Assembly (NCBI GenBank): GCA_963764525.1
Contig: CAVXTC010000003.1
Coordinates: forward strand, 1 to 64,000
Origin: DATDIC01 sp963764525
Lineage (GTDB): Bacteria > Pseudomonadota > Alphaproteobacteria > Acetobacterales > Acetobacteraceae
Length of the DNA: 64,000 bases
Direction of reading: 5' to 3'
Shown here one piece after another: positions 8,427-18,563 of this stretch (position 1 is its first letter; every line of letters starts with the position of its first letter). The position numbers were made by a program, and so were the translations under genes. A model generated the notes under the pieces. The model was not told the origin of the DNA. It saw nothing but the letters and a program-made list of their open reading frames with translations, and did not search any database.

Positions 8427-10243
8427 TTACGCCTCGATCGCGTAACCCAGGCGGGCGATCATCGGTGCCAGGATCTCCACCACCGGTGCGAGCTGTTCGC
8501 GGTAGTGGCGATACCGGTAGCGGGAGCTGTCGTACAGTTTCTCCGTCACCTGCGCGTAACTGGCGGTGCGGGCGTAGCGACGGTTTTCGTGGAAGCGCAG
8601 GCAGTTTTCGTCGAACACGAGGCCGGCGAAATCGAGCAGGCGCCGCACACTGGTTTCCTGGTCATCGACGATATCTTCATAGCGGATCGGCAGATACCGC
8701 AACGCCATCTCGGCCCGGTAGTGCTCCACCAGTTCCATGACCAGCACATAGTGCCGCGCGATACTTTCCAGGTCGAACGCGCAGTAGAAGCCGTGCGTCA
8801 GGTGGTTGGAGAACACCGACAGCACGACATCCAGCGGATGGCGCAGCACATGGATCAGCGGCGCCCGCGGGAACATCAGGGCGATCAGCCCGAGATGCAT
8901 CTCGTTCAGCGGCATCTTGTCGGTGAACCGGTCGGCGCCCGGCCTCAGGATGCCGAGCTGGCGGACCCGTTGCAGGTAGTAGTCGCGCAGCGTGTCCAGC
9001 CCGTCGTGCTGATCGCCCATCCACAGCTCCGCCAGCGCCTCCGGGTAGGCCAGCGGGCTGTTGAACATGCGCGGCATCATGTGGGTGATGTCGTTGATCA
9101 GCGGCAGTTCGTCGCCGGCACTGATGGACGGGTGTGCAGACAGGGTCTGCTCGACCAGCGTGGTGCCGGAGCGCGGGAAACCCAGGATGAAGATCGGCTG
9201 CGGGACATCGTCGCGCACCCCGGCGCGCGGTGTGAACGCCAGCCGCTGCGCGACGAAGAAACGCTTGAGCCGTCCGGCCAGGTCGCGCGCATGGTCGGCC
9301 AGATAGGCGTTGCCGCTGAGTTCGCGCGCCTTGCGCTTGCCCTCCTGGAAGGCCGCGAACGCCTCCTGATGACGGCCCATCTTGTCGAGCAGGCGGCCCT
9401 TCTCCAGCACCTCGTTCGGGCCGAGACCGCTGTCGCCGGACGCCAGGCTGTCGAGCACGGCGATCGCCTGGTCGTACTGCCGCGTGCGCCCATGCAGCAC
9501 GGCACGGGTGAGCCGCACGCCCGGGTTGCCTGGGGTGACCGCCTCGGCGCGATCGAGCAACTCGGCCGCCCGTTCGAAGCCGCGGTCCGCTTCTTCCATG
9601 CGGGCCCAGCCGAGCAGCGTCTGCGGAATGTCCGGCGCCCCGGCGACGGATTCCTCATACAGCGCCCGCGCCTCGGCGATCCGGCCCTGGAGCTTCAGGT
9701 TCCACGCCAGATTGGCGAGCAGGATCGGGTCGCGCGCGCCGGTGAGTTCCAGAACGCGGCGGTAGTGATACTCCCCCACCTGCGGCCGGTTGGCTTCGGT
9801 CAGGATCATGCCCATCAGGTTGTGCGACTGGGCGTCGGCGGGTGCGATGCGGACGCGGTTGCGGGCGTGCTGCTCGGCGGCGGCCAGATCGCCCTCTGCA
9901 TGAGCAGCAGCGCCAGTTCGCCGGTCAGCGCCGGCTCGTTCGGGTGCAGCGCGACGTAGCGGCGCAGCAGGGCTTCCGCCGCCTTCGCCTGATTTTGCGC
10001 CGCGCGGACGCGATAGAGGATCTCGAGCGCTCCGGGCTGACCGGGGGCCAGTTCCAGCACCTCCAGCGCGAGTTGTTCGGCCGTCCCCGCGTCGCCGATG
10101 CGCAGCGCCTGGCCCGCCTGCTCCACCAGCGGCAGCAGATGCCGGGCGGATCCCGGCGGCGGCAGGGTGTGGAAATCCAACCCGCAGCAGCGCGAGGAGC
10201 GCAGCCCGCTGCCGCAGTCGCACAGGCTCGGGTCGATCAGCAT
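8427..10243 (-). CDS. TPR-repeat sulfotransferase with N-terminal SEC-C motif, one frameshift
   Basis: About 605 aa. The N-terminus MLIDPSLCDCGSGLRSSRCC matches the zinc-binding SEC-C motif (CxCGSGxxxxxCC). Next come several TPR-type helices (LAPGQPGALEILYRVRAAQ..., YHYRRVLELTGARDP...), then a Sulfotransfer_3-type domain with the 5'-PAPS loop FILGFPRSGTTLVEQTLSAH and the 3'-phosphate region HVLRHPLDVVLSVFSNH. It probably transfers sulfate from PAPS to a protein, glycan or lipid acceptor. The frame shifts once near 9892-9894 (a CCC run), inside the TPR part. The start is the ATG directly before LIDPSLCDCG. It appears monocistronic. Confidence 0.78.
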
Positions 10244-10749
10244 GACCGTCGGCGGGGGATGGTGCCGAAAATTGTCTGGGCAGTCCGAACCATCAATTCC
10301 GGCATGGCGCCGCATCCGTGTTCACCACAGCACCATGCCAGTTATCGTGCAAAAAGCCACGCCGGATGGACCCCGCCTTGTCCCCGGATCTTCGCGGGAG
10401 ATTCGGCCGGACGGTGCGCCGATGATCGATCTTTGTGGCCTTCGCGCCGCTTCGCGAGCTTCGTGTCGAGCCTTTCGGACAAGCCGCAATGCACCGGCGG
10501 ACCGAGAAGAGGCCGGTGACATCGCTCCGGTTCTCCGGCGTTACGTCCGTGTTGATTCAAATCGCCGACACGAAGGCCGCGAAGAACCACGAAGCGCACT
10601 TCCAGGTTGGGGCGCGATCCGAGGGGCCACAAAGCCTGCAGCCCTTCATCGCTCGCAAACCCGGATGCCGCCCCCGGCCCGCGCTATCCCCAGGACTTGC
10701 CCGATCCCGGACCCTGTGCTTATCACCGGCCGTCCTTGCAGGAGGTGTC
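10244..10749. other. Intergenic region with degenerate inverted repeat
   Basis: No convincing gene is seen on either strand. A motif like CTTCGCG...CTTCGTGTCG occurs near 10438-10465, and an inverted relative (GACACGAAGGCCGCGAAG) near 10566-10583, a pattern I associate with dispersed alphaproteobacterial repeats. The promoter of tkt should lie in the 3' part, but I cannot pick out a confident -35/-10. Confidence 0.4.
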
Positions 10750-12786
10750 ATGGCTGACGCTGCCGAGCTTCATGCGGACAACCCGGTGCTCGCCCACCAG
10801 GCGGAGATACTTGCCCGCCCGGCGACCACCGCCTCGCGCATGGCCAACGCCATCCGCGCCCTGGCGATCGATGCGGTGGAAGCCGCCAATTCCGGCCATC
10901 CCGGCATGCCGATGGGCATGGCCGATGTCGCCACCGTGCTGTGGACGCGGTTCCTCAAATACGACGCCGCCGATCCGCATTGGCCCGATCGCGACCGCTT
11001 CGTGCTGTCGGCCGGCCACGGCTCGATGCTGCTCTATTCGCTGCTGTACCTGACCGGCTTCGAGGGATTGACCCTCGACGATATCAGGCATTTCCGCCAG
11101 GTCCACTCACCCGCCGCCGGTCATCCGGAATACGGCGACGCGCCGGGGATCGAGACCACCACCGGCCCGCTGGGCCAGGGCATCGGCGCCGCCGTGGGCA
11201 TGGCGCTGGCCGAGCGGATGCTGGCGGCGCGGTTCGGCAAGTCGCTGGTCGATCATCGCACCTGGGCGATGTGTTCGGACGGCGACCTGATGGAAGGGAT
11301 CAGCCACGAGGCGATCGGGCTGGCCGGCCATCTGCGGCTGGAGAAGCTGACGTTCCTGTACGACGACAACAACATTTCGATCGACGGCGACACCTCGCTG
11401 GCGCGGTCGGAGGACACGCTGAAGCGGTTTGCCGCGGAAGGCTGGGCGACCAAGGCGGTCGATGGGCACGATCCCGCCCAGATCGCCGCGGCGTTGTCGT
11501 TCGCGGTGCGGTCGAAAAAGCCGACACTGATCGCCTGCCGCACCATCATCGGCCTGGGCGCCCCTACCAAGGCCGGCACCGCCGCGGTGCATGGCAGCGC
11601 CCTCGGTGCCAAGGAAGCCGCCGCGGCAAAGCAGGCGCTGGGCTGGCACGAACCGCCGTTCACAGTGCCGGACGATCTGATGGAGCGGTGGCGCTCCGCC
11701 GGCACCCGTGGGGCGGCGGCGCGGCGTGCCTGGCTGAAGCGCCTCGCCCGGCACGCGATGCGGCCCGACTTCGAACGCGCCATGGCCGGCAAGCTGCCGG
11801 AGGGGTGGCACGAAACACTCGCAGCGCTGAAGCAGGAGATCGCCGAGCAGAAGCCGAAGCTGGCCACCCGCGCGGCCAGCCAGAAGGTGCTCGAAGCGCT
11901 GGTACCCGCCACGCCCGAGCTGGTCGGCGGCGCCGCCGACCTGACGCCCTCGACGCTGACCTTCGTGAAATCGATGGGGGCCGTGACGCCCGGCAACTAT
12001 GCCGGCCGCTACATCCATTATGGCATCCGCGAGCACGGCATGGCCGCCGCGGCCAACGGCATGGCCGTGCATGGCGGGCTGATCCCGTACACCGGCACGT
12101 TCTTCGTCTTCACCGACTACATGCGGCCGGCAATTCGCATCGGCGCCATCATGCGCCAGCGGGTCATCCATGTGCTTACACATGATTCGATCGGCCTCGG
12201 GGAGGACGGACCGACGCACCAGCCGGTCGAGCACCTCGCCAGCCTGCGCGCCATGCCGAACCTGCACGTGCTGCGCCCGGCCGATACGATGGAAACGGCG
12301 GAATGCTGGGAACTGGCGATCCGCCGCACCGAAGGCCCCAGCCTGCTGGTGCTCAGCCGCCAGGCGGTACCGGCGATGCGCACCGACACCACGGACAACC
12401 GCTGCGCCCGAGGCGGTTACGTGATCGCCGAGGCGGAAGGCGCGCGCCAGGCCACCGTGATCGGCACCGGCACCGAAGTGGCGATCGCGATGGACGCCCG
12501 CGAGGCGCTGGGCAAGGAAGGCATCGCGGTCGCCGTGGTTTCGCTGCCGTGCTGGGAACTGTTCGCTCAGCAGGACGAGGCCTACCGTGCGGAGGTGCTG
12601 GGCGGGGCGCCGCGTATCGGCATTGAAGCCGCCTCGCCGTTCGGCTGGGAGCGGTGGCTGGGCCCGGATGGGTGCTTTATCGGCATGACCACCTTCGGCG
12701 CCTCCGGTCCCTGGCAGGATGTTTACAAGGAATTCGGGATCACCGCGGACGCCGTGGTTGCGGCGGTGAAGAAACGAGTGGGATAA
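10750..12786 (+). CDS. tkt: Transketolase
   Basis: A thiamine-diphosphate enzyme moving two-carbon units between sugar phosphates in the pentose phosphate and Calvin-type pathways. The 678-aa product is intact. It shows the phosphate/ThDP signature NSGHPGMPMGMADVATVLW, the ThDP motif GDLMEGISHEAIGLAGHLRL...YDDNNISIDG, the pyrimidine-domain IHYGIREHGMAAAANGMA and the substrate loop THDSIGLGEDGPTHQPVEHL. The ATG follows GGAGGTGTC, a strong ribosome site. The frame is open further upstream, but that part is not transketolase. gap and pgk follow on the same strand, forming a carbon-metabolism cluster. Confidence 0.97.
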   Translation: MADAAELHADNPVLAHQAEILARPATTASRMANAIRALAIDAVEAANSGHPGMPMGMADVATVLWTRFLKYDAADPHWPDRDRFVLSAGHGSMLLYSLLYLTGFEGLTLDDIRHFRQVHSPAAGHPEYGDAPGIETTTGPLGQGIGAAVGMALAERMLAARFGKSLVDHRTWAMCSDGDLMEGISHEAIGLAGHLRLEKLTFLYDDNNISIDGDTSLARSEDTLKRFAAEGWATKAVDGHDPAQIAAALSFAVRSKKPTLIACRTIIGLGAPTKAGTAAVHGSALGAKEAAAAKQALGWHEPPFTVPDDLMERWRSAGTRGAAARRAWLKRLARHAMRPDFERAMAGKLPEGWHETLAALKQEIAEQKPKLATRAASQKVLEALVPATPELVGGAADLTPSTLTFVKSMGAVTPGNYAGRYIHYGIREHGMAAAANGMAVHGGLIPYTGTFFVFTDYMRPAIRIGAIMRQRVIHVLTHDSIGLGEDGPTHQPVEHLASLRAMPNLHVLRPADTMETAECWELAIRRTEGPSLLVLSRQAVPAMRTDTTDNRCARGGYVIAEAEGARQATVIGTGTEVAIAMDAREALGKEGIAVAVVSLPCWELFAQQDEAYRAEVLGGAPRIGIEAASPFGWERWLGPDGCFIGMTTFGASGPWQDVYKEFGITADAVVAAVKKRVG

Positions 12787-12793
12787 GGCTAAA

Positions 12794-12816
12794 CCTCTCC
12801 CGCAAAGCGGGAGAGG
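12794..12816 (+). terminator. Perfect 10-bp hairpin between tkt and gap
   Basis: CCTCTCCCGC-AAA-GCGGGAGAGG folds into a perfect 10-bp stem with a 3-nt loop 8 nt after the tkt stop. There is no downstream T-run, so it may be a processing or stability element, or a weak attenuator, and not a strong terminator. Confidence 0.5.
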
Positions 12817-12843
12817 TGCAGTCAAAACAAAGGAACCACCAGG

Positions 12844-13858
12844 ATGTCCGTCAAGGTCGCGATCAACGGGTTCGGGCGCATCGGCCGCCTTGTGCTGCGC
12901 GCCATGATCGAAAGCGGGCGCGACGACATCGTGCCGGTCGCCATCAACGACCTCGGCAGCCCGGAATCCAATGCCCATCTGTTCCACTACGACAGCGTCC
13001 ACGGCCGCTTTCCCGGCCAGCTTGAAGTTTCCGGCGATACCATCACCGTGCGCTACGGCGGCCGCGTCTGGGGGCCGATCAAGGTCTCGGCCGAACGCGA
13101 TCCGGCCAAGGTGCCCTATCAGGGCGTCGATGTCGCGCTGGAGTGTACCGGGCTGTTCACCAGCAAGGACGCTGCCTCCGCGCTGCTGCGCGCCGGCGCG
13201 CGCAAGGTGCTGGTCTCGGCCCCGGCCGACGGCGTCGATGCAACCATCGTCTATGGCGTCAACCACAAGACGATCACCCGAGACATGACGGTGATCTCCA
13301 ACGCGTCGTGCACCACCAATTGCCTGGCGCCGATGGCCAAGGTGCTGCACGAGAGCTTCGGCATCCTGCGCGGCTACATGGTGACCATCCACGCCTACAC
13401 CGGCGATCAGCGCCTGCAGGATACGCTGCACAAGGACCCGCACCGGGCGCGCGCCGCCGCGGTCTCGGCAATCCCCACCACGACCGGCGCGGCCCGCGCG
13501 GTCGGGTTGGTGCTGCCGGAGCTGAAGGGCAAGCTGGACGGCACCGCGATCCGCATCCCGACGCCGAACGTTTCCCTGGTGTCGCTGGACGTGAACCTGA
13601 AGCGCCCGGCCACCAAGGAGCAGGTCAACGCCGCGATGAAGGCGCGCGTCGGAAAACGAGCTGAAGGGCATCCTGGATTACAGCACCGCGCCGCTGGTCA
13701 GTATCGATTTCAACCACTGCCCGGCGTCGTGCAGCTTCGACGCCACGCAGACCGCGGTGGTCGATGGCGAGCTGGTGCGGGTGATGGGCTGGTACGACAA
13801 CGAGTGGGGCTTTTCCAACCGGATGGCCGATACCGCCGCGTTGTTTGGCAGCCTGTAG
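12844..13858 (+). CDS. gap: Glyceraldehyde-3-phosphate dehydrogenase, one frameshift
   Basis: Phosphorylating NAD(P)-dependent GAPDH of glycolysis/gluconeogenesis. The Rossmann start VAINGFGRIGRLVLRAM and the active-site segment SNASCTTNCLAPMAKVLHE (catalytic Cys) are present, as are HAYTGDQ and RAAAVSAIPTTTGAA. Near 13645-13650 the frame shifts: removing one base from GGCGCGCGTCGG restores NAAMKAASENELKGILDY, and the protein continues to YDNEWGFSNRMADTAALFGSL. The product would be about 337 aa, as expected. Such a break in a central enzyme argues for a sequencing error. pgk begins 5 nt after the stop. Confidence 0.93.
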
Positions 13859-13863
13859 GTATC

Positions 13864-15070
13864 ATGGGGTTCCGCACGCTCGATGGCCTGGAGGTCGCCG
13901 GCAAACGGGTGCTGCTGCGCGCTGATCTGAATGTGCCTGTGCGCGACGGCAAAATTACCGACCTGACGCGGATCGAGCGGCTCGTGCCCGACCATCCGCG
14001 AACTGGCCGGCAAGGGCGCCAAGGTGATCGTGTGCAGCCATTTCGACCGGCCGAAGGGCAAGCGCGTGCCGGACCTCTCGCTGGCTCCGGTGGCGCGCGC
14101 GCTGACCGAGACGCTGGGACAGCGCGTGCGCTTCGCCGAGGACTGCATCGGCATCCCGGCGCACCAGTCGGTCGTTCGCATGGCCGATGGCGACGTGCTG
14201 CTGCTGGAGAACACCCGGTTCCATCCGGGCGAGGAGGCCAACGATCCGATGTTCGCCGCCGAACTGGCGAAGCTTGCCGACATCTACGTCGATGATGCGT
14301 TCTCCGCGGCGCACCGGGCGCATGCCAGCACCGAAGGTGTCGCGCATCTGCTGCCCGCCTATGCCGGCCGGCTGATGCAGGCGGAGCTGGAGGCGCTGGA
14401 CGCCGCGCTCGGCAACCCGGCGCGGCCGGTGATGGCGGTGGTCGGCGGGGCCAAGGTATCGACCAAGCTGGAGCTGCTCGGCAATCTGGTCGCCCGCGTG
14501 CAGGTGCTGGCGATCGGCGGCGCCATGGCCAACACGTTCCTGGCCGCGCAGGGACTGGCGGTCGGGAAGTCGTTCCAGGAAGCCGACATGCACGCCACGG
14601 CGCGGGACATCCTGGATCAGGCGAAGACGGCCGGCTGCGAGATCGTGCTGCCGCGCGACGCCGTGGTGGCTGGCGCGCTTGCCCCTGGCGCGCCGAGCCG
14701 CGCGGTTGCGGCCGACGCGGTGCCGGCCGATGCGCTGATCCTGGACCTCGGGCCGGCGACGATAGCCGATCTGACCGGCCGGCTGGCCGCGATGAAGACG
14801 CTGGTCTGGAACGGGCCGCTGGGCGCCTTCGAGACGCCGCCCTTCGATGCCGCCACGGTGGCGTTCGCCCAGGCAGTAGCCGCGGCCACCGAACGCGGCG
14901 CATTGCGCAGCGTGGCCGGTGGCGGCGACACCGTTTCCGCCCTGCGCCATGCCGGCGTGCTCGATCGCCTGAGTTACGTGTCCACCGCCGGTGGCGCGTT
15001 TCTGGAATGGCTGGAGGGCAAGACGTTGCCGGGGGTGGCGGCGCTGGAGACCAGTGCAGCGGCTCCGTGA
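13864..15070 (+). CDS. pgk: Phosphoglycerate kinase, one frameshift
   Basis: Transfers the acyl phosphate of 1,3-bisphosphoglycerate to ADP. The N-terminus VLLRADLNVPVRDGKITDLTRIE carries the substrate-binding RADxNVP motif. After a one-base shift at the CCC run 13987-13989 it continues PTIRELAGKGAKVIVCSHFDRPKGKR, the expected phosphate-binding segment, then LLLENTRFHPGEE, YVDDAFSAAHRAHAS, GGAKVSTKLELL and the nucleotide loop WNGPLGAFE...GGGDTVSAL. It would be about 401 aa, normal for the family. The enzyme is translated just after gap and is almost surely co-transcribed. Confidence 0.93.
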
Positions 15071-15130
15071 ACCGACCTCCCGGAGCCGCGAACTGCTCGA
15101 TGCTGCGATGGATTTACCGCCAGGAGGCGA

Positions 15131-15725
15131 ATGGTGAGCGATGCGTTGGAGCTCCGGCAGGCAGCAGCAGCCGATGTTTCGGCCATCCGGGCGCTGACAC
15201 GGGAAGCTTATGCCAGATGGGTTCCGGTAATCGGCCGCGAGCCCAAACCGATGACGGCCGATTATGGCGAAGCCGTGCGAAACCATCGCATCGATCTGCT
15301 GTATGTGGATGGCCGACTGGCCGCCCTTGTTGAGATGATCCCGCAGGCCGACCATCTGCTGATCGAGAACGTGGCGGTCTTGCCGGGTTTTCAGGGCCGA
15401 GGTCTCGGCCGGAAGCTGATGGCCCATGCGGAGCAGGTGGCCGCGTCACTCGGGCATCATGAAACCAGGCTTTATACCAACAAGCTGTTTGCTGAGAACG
15501 TGCAGCTCTACCGCAAGCTTGGTTATCGGATCGATCGGGAAGAGGCGTTCAAGGGCGGCATTCGTTGTCCATCTGAGCAAGTCGATCCGGAGTTCCGGAC
15601 GAGACGCCTACTTGCCACTCCCCTCAATCGCGGACCGGTCCACGCCTTTGACCCCGGACAGTGTGGCGCCTTCGAAGGTCGCGCCATGGATGTTTGCGCC
15701 GGTGAAATCCGCTCCGGTCAGGTAA
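15131..15725 (+). CDS. GNAT N-acetyltransferase, frameshifted near its C-terminus
   Basis: An acetyl-CoA-dependent acyltransferase. It begins MVSDALELRQAAAADVSAIR and has the GNAT acetyl-CoA loop (LPGFQGRGLGRKLMAHAE, a Q/RxxGxG/A motif) and the late motif LYRKLGYRIDREEAFKGG. Family members usually end soon afterwards with a VVHLSK-type sequence; that appears here in another frame (near 15560), so one extra base is probably present. After the shift no stop appears until 15725, and in the original frame none until 15868. Either end overlaps the convergent pentapeptide gene. The substrate cannot be inferred. Confidence 0.65.
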
Positions 15726-16396
15726 GCGCCGGTAAAGTCGGCGTTACTCAGGTCGGCGCCGGTGAAGCGCGCGTTGTTCAGTCTGGCAAAACGAAAGGTC
15801 ACGTGGCCGAGCCCGGCGCCGGTGAAATTGGCGTGGTCAAGGTTGGCACTCATGAATTCGGTGCGTAACAGGCCCATGGACTGGTTCGCCATGTTTACCG
15901 TCATATGTGCATGCGAGAAGTTCGCGCCGCGCATGTCGTCGAAGCTGAAATGTACCGTGATCACCGCATCCGACAGGTCGGCCTCGACGAACGTCGCGGC
16001 CTGATCGGGCGTGTTGTCCATCCCGGTTGAGGTGACCATCGTTTGCATGGTGGCGCCGTGCAAGCGGGCGTGGCTGAAGTTGGCGCGCATGATCCAGGTG
16101 AAGGTCATGTCCGCCCCGGTCAGATTGGCGTCGGTGAGATCGGCGCCGACCAGCTTGACCCCGTGCAGGTTTGCCCGTGTCAGGTTCGTGCCGGTCAGGT
16201 TGGCGCCGCTCAGGTCAAGGCCGGTGAGGTTATCGCCGCTCATGTCCTTGCCGGCCAGGTCTGCCGTGCCCTTCGGAACGGCAGCCACGATCGCCCGCAC
16301 CTGGTCCGTGGTCATGTGGTCGGCTGCCGATGCCGGAGCCGCCAGGAGGAAAAGCGCGGCAAGCATTAACGTGATGCGGCTGAGTTCATCGGACAT
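15608..16396 (-). CDS. Secreted pentapeptide-repeat protein
   Basis: A 262-aa protein with a signal peptide (LMLAALFLLAAPASAADH) and more than 25 pentapeptide repeats of the A(D/N)LxG type, for example LDLSGANLTGTNLTRANLHG, with one non-repeat insertion in the middle (TSTGMDNTPDQAATF). Such proteins fold as a right-handed quadrilateral beta helix. Export suggests a periplasmic or surface role, not gyrase protection, but no partner is visible. Its start overlaps the stop of ogt by 11 bp on the same strand, so the two may be co-transcribed. Confidence 0.85.
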   Translation of the reverse strand: MSDELSRITLMLAALFLLAAPASAADHMTTDQVRAIVAAVPKGTADLAGKDMSGDNLTGLDLSGANLTGTNLTRANLHGVKLVGADLTDANLTGADMTFTWIMRANFSHARLHGATMQTMVTSTGMDNTPDQAATFVEADLSDAVITVHFSFDDMRGANFSHAHMTVNMANQSMGLLRTEFMSANLDHANFTGAGLGHVTFRFARLNNARFTGADLSNADFTGAYLTGADFTGANIHGATFEGATLSGVKGVDRSAIEGSGK

Positions 16397-16994
16397 GCAA
16401 GGCCTCCAGACAGACCCGGAGGTTTAACAGTTGCGACTCATACCAAGCGCCAATGGCTATGGACCGAGTCTCGCGGGTCTTCGCTCCGCGGCGCTCCGGC
16501 TTCCAGCCTGCCTCATGCCGCAGCAGCCACTGCTTGCGGGGAAGTCCGCCACCGTAGCCGGTGAGGCTGGCATTAGCGCCGATCACCCGGTGGCAGGGCA
16601 CCACGATCGCGATCGGGTTGGCGCCATTGGCGAGGCCGACCGCACGGCTTGCTGTCGGCGCACCGATCGTCGCGGCCAGGTGTCCGTATGTCGTGGTGGT
16701 GCCGGCCGGAATTCGCCGCAGCGCCGCCCAGACCCGGCGCTGGAATTCCGATCCGGTCACCCGCACCGGAATATGGTCAAGCGCGGTCAGGTGGCCGCCG
16801 AAATAAGCCGCGATGCACTCGCCGGTGTTGCCGGCGGGGCCGGGCGCCAATGCGTATGTCCCGCAGTAGCGGCGCAGCAGGCGGTGCAGGCGTTCTTCGC
16901 AGTCCTCGAAATCGACGGCGCACAGAGCCTGGCCGTCAGAGACCAGCAGAATCGTGCCGATCGGCGATGGCACGCGATCGAGGAACAGGTTCAC
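16386..16994 (-). CDS. ogt: O6-methylguanine-DNA methyltransferase
   Basis: A suicide DNA-repair protein that takes alkyl groups from O6-methylguanine. The active site PCHRVIG is intact, preceded by FQRRVWAALRRIPAGTTTTYGHLA (helix-turn-helix) and followed by SLTGYGGGLPRKQWLLRHE. The start is a GTG (VNLFLDRVPSPIG) lying inside the end of the Ada-AlkA gene, so the two genes overlap and are probably translationally coupled. The product (202 aa) carries about 30 extra residues after the usual end, reading KPERRGAKTRETRS and beyond. The Ada-like protein upstream lacks a methyltransferase domain, so this gene may supply it. Confidence 0.9.
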   Translation of the reverse strand: MNLFLDRVPSPIGTILLVSDGQALCAVDFEDCEERLHRLLRRYCGTYALAPGPAGNTGECIAAYFGGHLTALDHIPVRVTGSEFQRRVWAALRRIPAGTTTTYGHLAATIGAPTASRAVGLANGANPIAIVVPCHRVIGANASLTGYGGGLPRKQWLLRHEAGWKPERRGAKTRETRSIAIGAWYESQLLNLRVCLEALHVR

Positions 16995-18498
16995 TCTGGG
17001 TCTCCTTTCCGGGAGTCTCCTTTCCGGCGGACGCCCAGAGATGCAGCACGGCGTAGGCCCGCCACGGCCGCCAGGCGGCGGCAGCGGCGAGCAACCGGGC
17101 CGGCGTCGGCCGTCCCTCCGGCGTCGCCATGGCGCGCAGCAGGCCGATGTCGGCGGCAGGGAAAGCGTCGGGCTCGTGCAGGGCGCGCATGGCGATGTAC
17201 TGGGCCGTCCATTCGCCGACACCGGGCAACGCACGCAGGCGGGCAATCGCCTCATCCAGGGGAGGTCCGGGCTCGAACAATGTCGGATCGGCTGATGCTG
17301 CCGTGGCCAGCGCGATGATGGCTGCTGCCCGGCTGCGCGGCATCCCGATCCTGACGCCCAGATCATCCAGGCGGCTAATCTGCTCGGGCGAGGGAAATGT
17401 ATGGCTGATTTCGGCTGCGGCCGGATCGGTCCCCAGCGGCAGCGGCATGCCGCACAGGGCAACCAGCTTGCCGGCCAGGGCGGTTGCCGCGCCGACGGTG
17501 ATCTGCTGGCCGAGGATGCCCCGCACCGCGAGCTCGAACCCGTCCCACGCTCCGGGCACCCGCAGGCCCGGCCGTGCCGCGACATGCGGCGCCATGATCG
17601 GGTCCTCGGCGAGATGTGCGCCGATGACGGCAGGATCGGCGCCGAGATCGAACAGGCGCCGGATGCGCGCGACGATTGCGGGCAGCGCGGTGATGACAGG
17701 AAAGCGGATGGTGGCGATCAGGGCGTTCTGCCGTTCGGCCGGCCGGACGGTGATGGTGCCCTGTGCACCGCCGAGCGAAATGGCCCGCGCGTAGCATCCG
17801 GGCTGCACGGCTTCGACGCCGCGAATTGCCCGGGCTGCGAGGAAGCCGATCATGGCGGGCCAATCGTAGGGCGGCTTGAACGGCAGTGTCAGGCTGATCG
17901 CCGAGGCCACGGTTTCCGCGGCATCGGCGCGCCGGAGGCTGCGTGGTGGCCGGCCATAAAGGGTGTGGAACGTGTCGTTGAACCGGCGCAGGCTGCCGAA
18001 TCCCGACGCCAGCGCGACCTCCGCCATCGGCAGCGTGGTGTCGGTGATCAGTTGTTTGGCGAACAGCACCCGCCTGGACTGGGCGACGGCCTTCGGCGAC
18101 GCGCCAAGATGCTTGCGGAACAGGCGGCGGAGCTGCCGCTCGCCCATGCCCAGCCGATCGGCCAGCGCGTCCACCGCGGCGTCATTCAGCCCGCCGGCGG
18201 CAATCAGCGCCATGGCCCGGGAGACGGTGGCAGACGTGCCGTGCCAGGCGGCAAGATCGGGCGAGGTTTCCGGCCGGCATCGCAGGCAGGGACGGAATCC
18301 GGCCGCCTGCGCCGCCGCCGCGCTGGGCATGAAGATGATGTTTTCCAGCTTGGGCGGCCGGGCCGGACAGATCGGGCGGCAATAGATCCCAGTGGTGCGG
18401 ACGGCCGTGAAGAACTGCCCGTCGAAGCGGGCATCGCGCGTCAGCAGGGCTCGGTAGCAGGCTTCGCGGTCCAGGTGCATGGGCACATTATGGTCCAT
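16936..18498 (-). CDS. Ada-type regulator fused to AlkA 3-methyladenine DNA glycosylase
   Basis: A two-part DNA alkylation protein. The N-terminal Ada zinc domain has the Cys4 site (GIYCRPICPARPP and CLRC, Cys 40, 44, 71, 74), one of which accepts methyl groups from phosphotriesters. An AraC-type helix-turn-helix follows (DALADRLGMGERQLRRLFRK...). The C-terminal half is an AlkA-type glycosylase with the helix-hairpin-helix LRALPGVGEWTAQYIAMRAL and the catalytic Asp near 450 (FPAADIGL). It would sense methylation, activate transcription and excise alkylated bases. The last 30 residues overlap ogt. A second ATG six codons in (MHLDREACYRALL) is an equally good start. Confidence 0.92.
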   Translation of the reverse strand: MDHNVPMHLDREACYRALLTRDARFDGQFFTAVRTTGIYCRPICPARPPKLENIIFMPSAAAAQAAGFRPCLRCRPETSPDLAAWHGTSATVSRAMALIAAGGLNDAAVDALADRLGMGERQLRRLFRKHLGASPKAVAQSRRVLFAKQLITDTTLPMAEVALASGFGSLRRFNDTFHTLYGRPPRSLRRADAAETVASAISLTLPFKPPYDWPAMIGFLAARAIRGVEAVQPGCYARAISLGGAQGTITVRPAERQNALIATIRFPVITALPAIVARIRRLFDLGADPAVIGAHLAEDPIMAPHVAARPGLRVPGAWDGFELAVRGILGQQITVGAATALAGKLVALCGMPLPLGTDPAAAEISHTFPSPEQISRLDDLGVRIGMPRSRAAAIIALATAASADPTLFEPGPPLDEAIARLRALPGVGEWTAQYIAMRALHEPDAFPAADIGLLRAMATPEGRPTPARLLAAAAAWRPWRAYAVLHLWASAGKETPGKETQSEPVPRSRAIADRHDSAGL

Positions 18499-18563
18499 CG
18501 CGTCGGACGATTCTCGCCATTTTCGGACGTGATGGGCGGCAATGCGCGGAAGTCCGATCCGGC

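Noticed and set aside
11107..13671. An 854-codon open frame antisense to tkt and gap
   Set aside because: It is a shadow of codon bias in GC-rich genes: the opposite strand encodes intact transketolase, and the antisense product has no recognisable domain.
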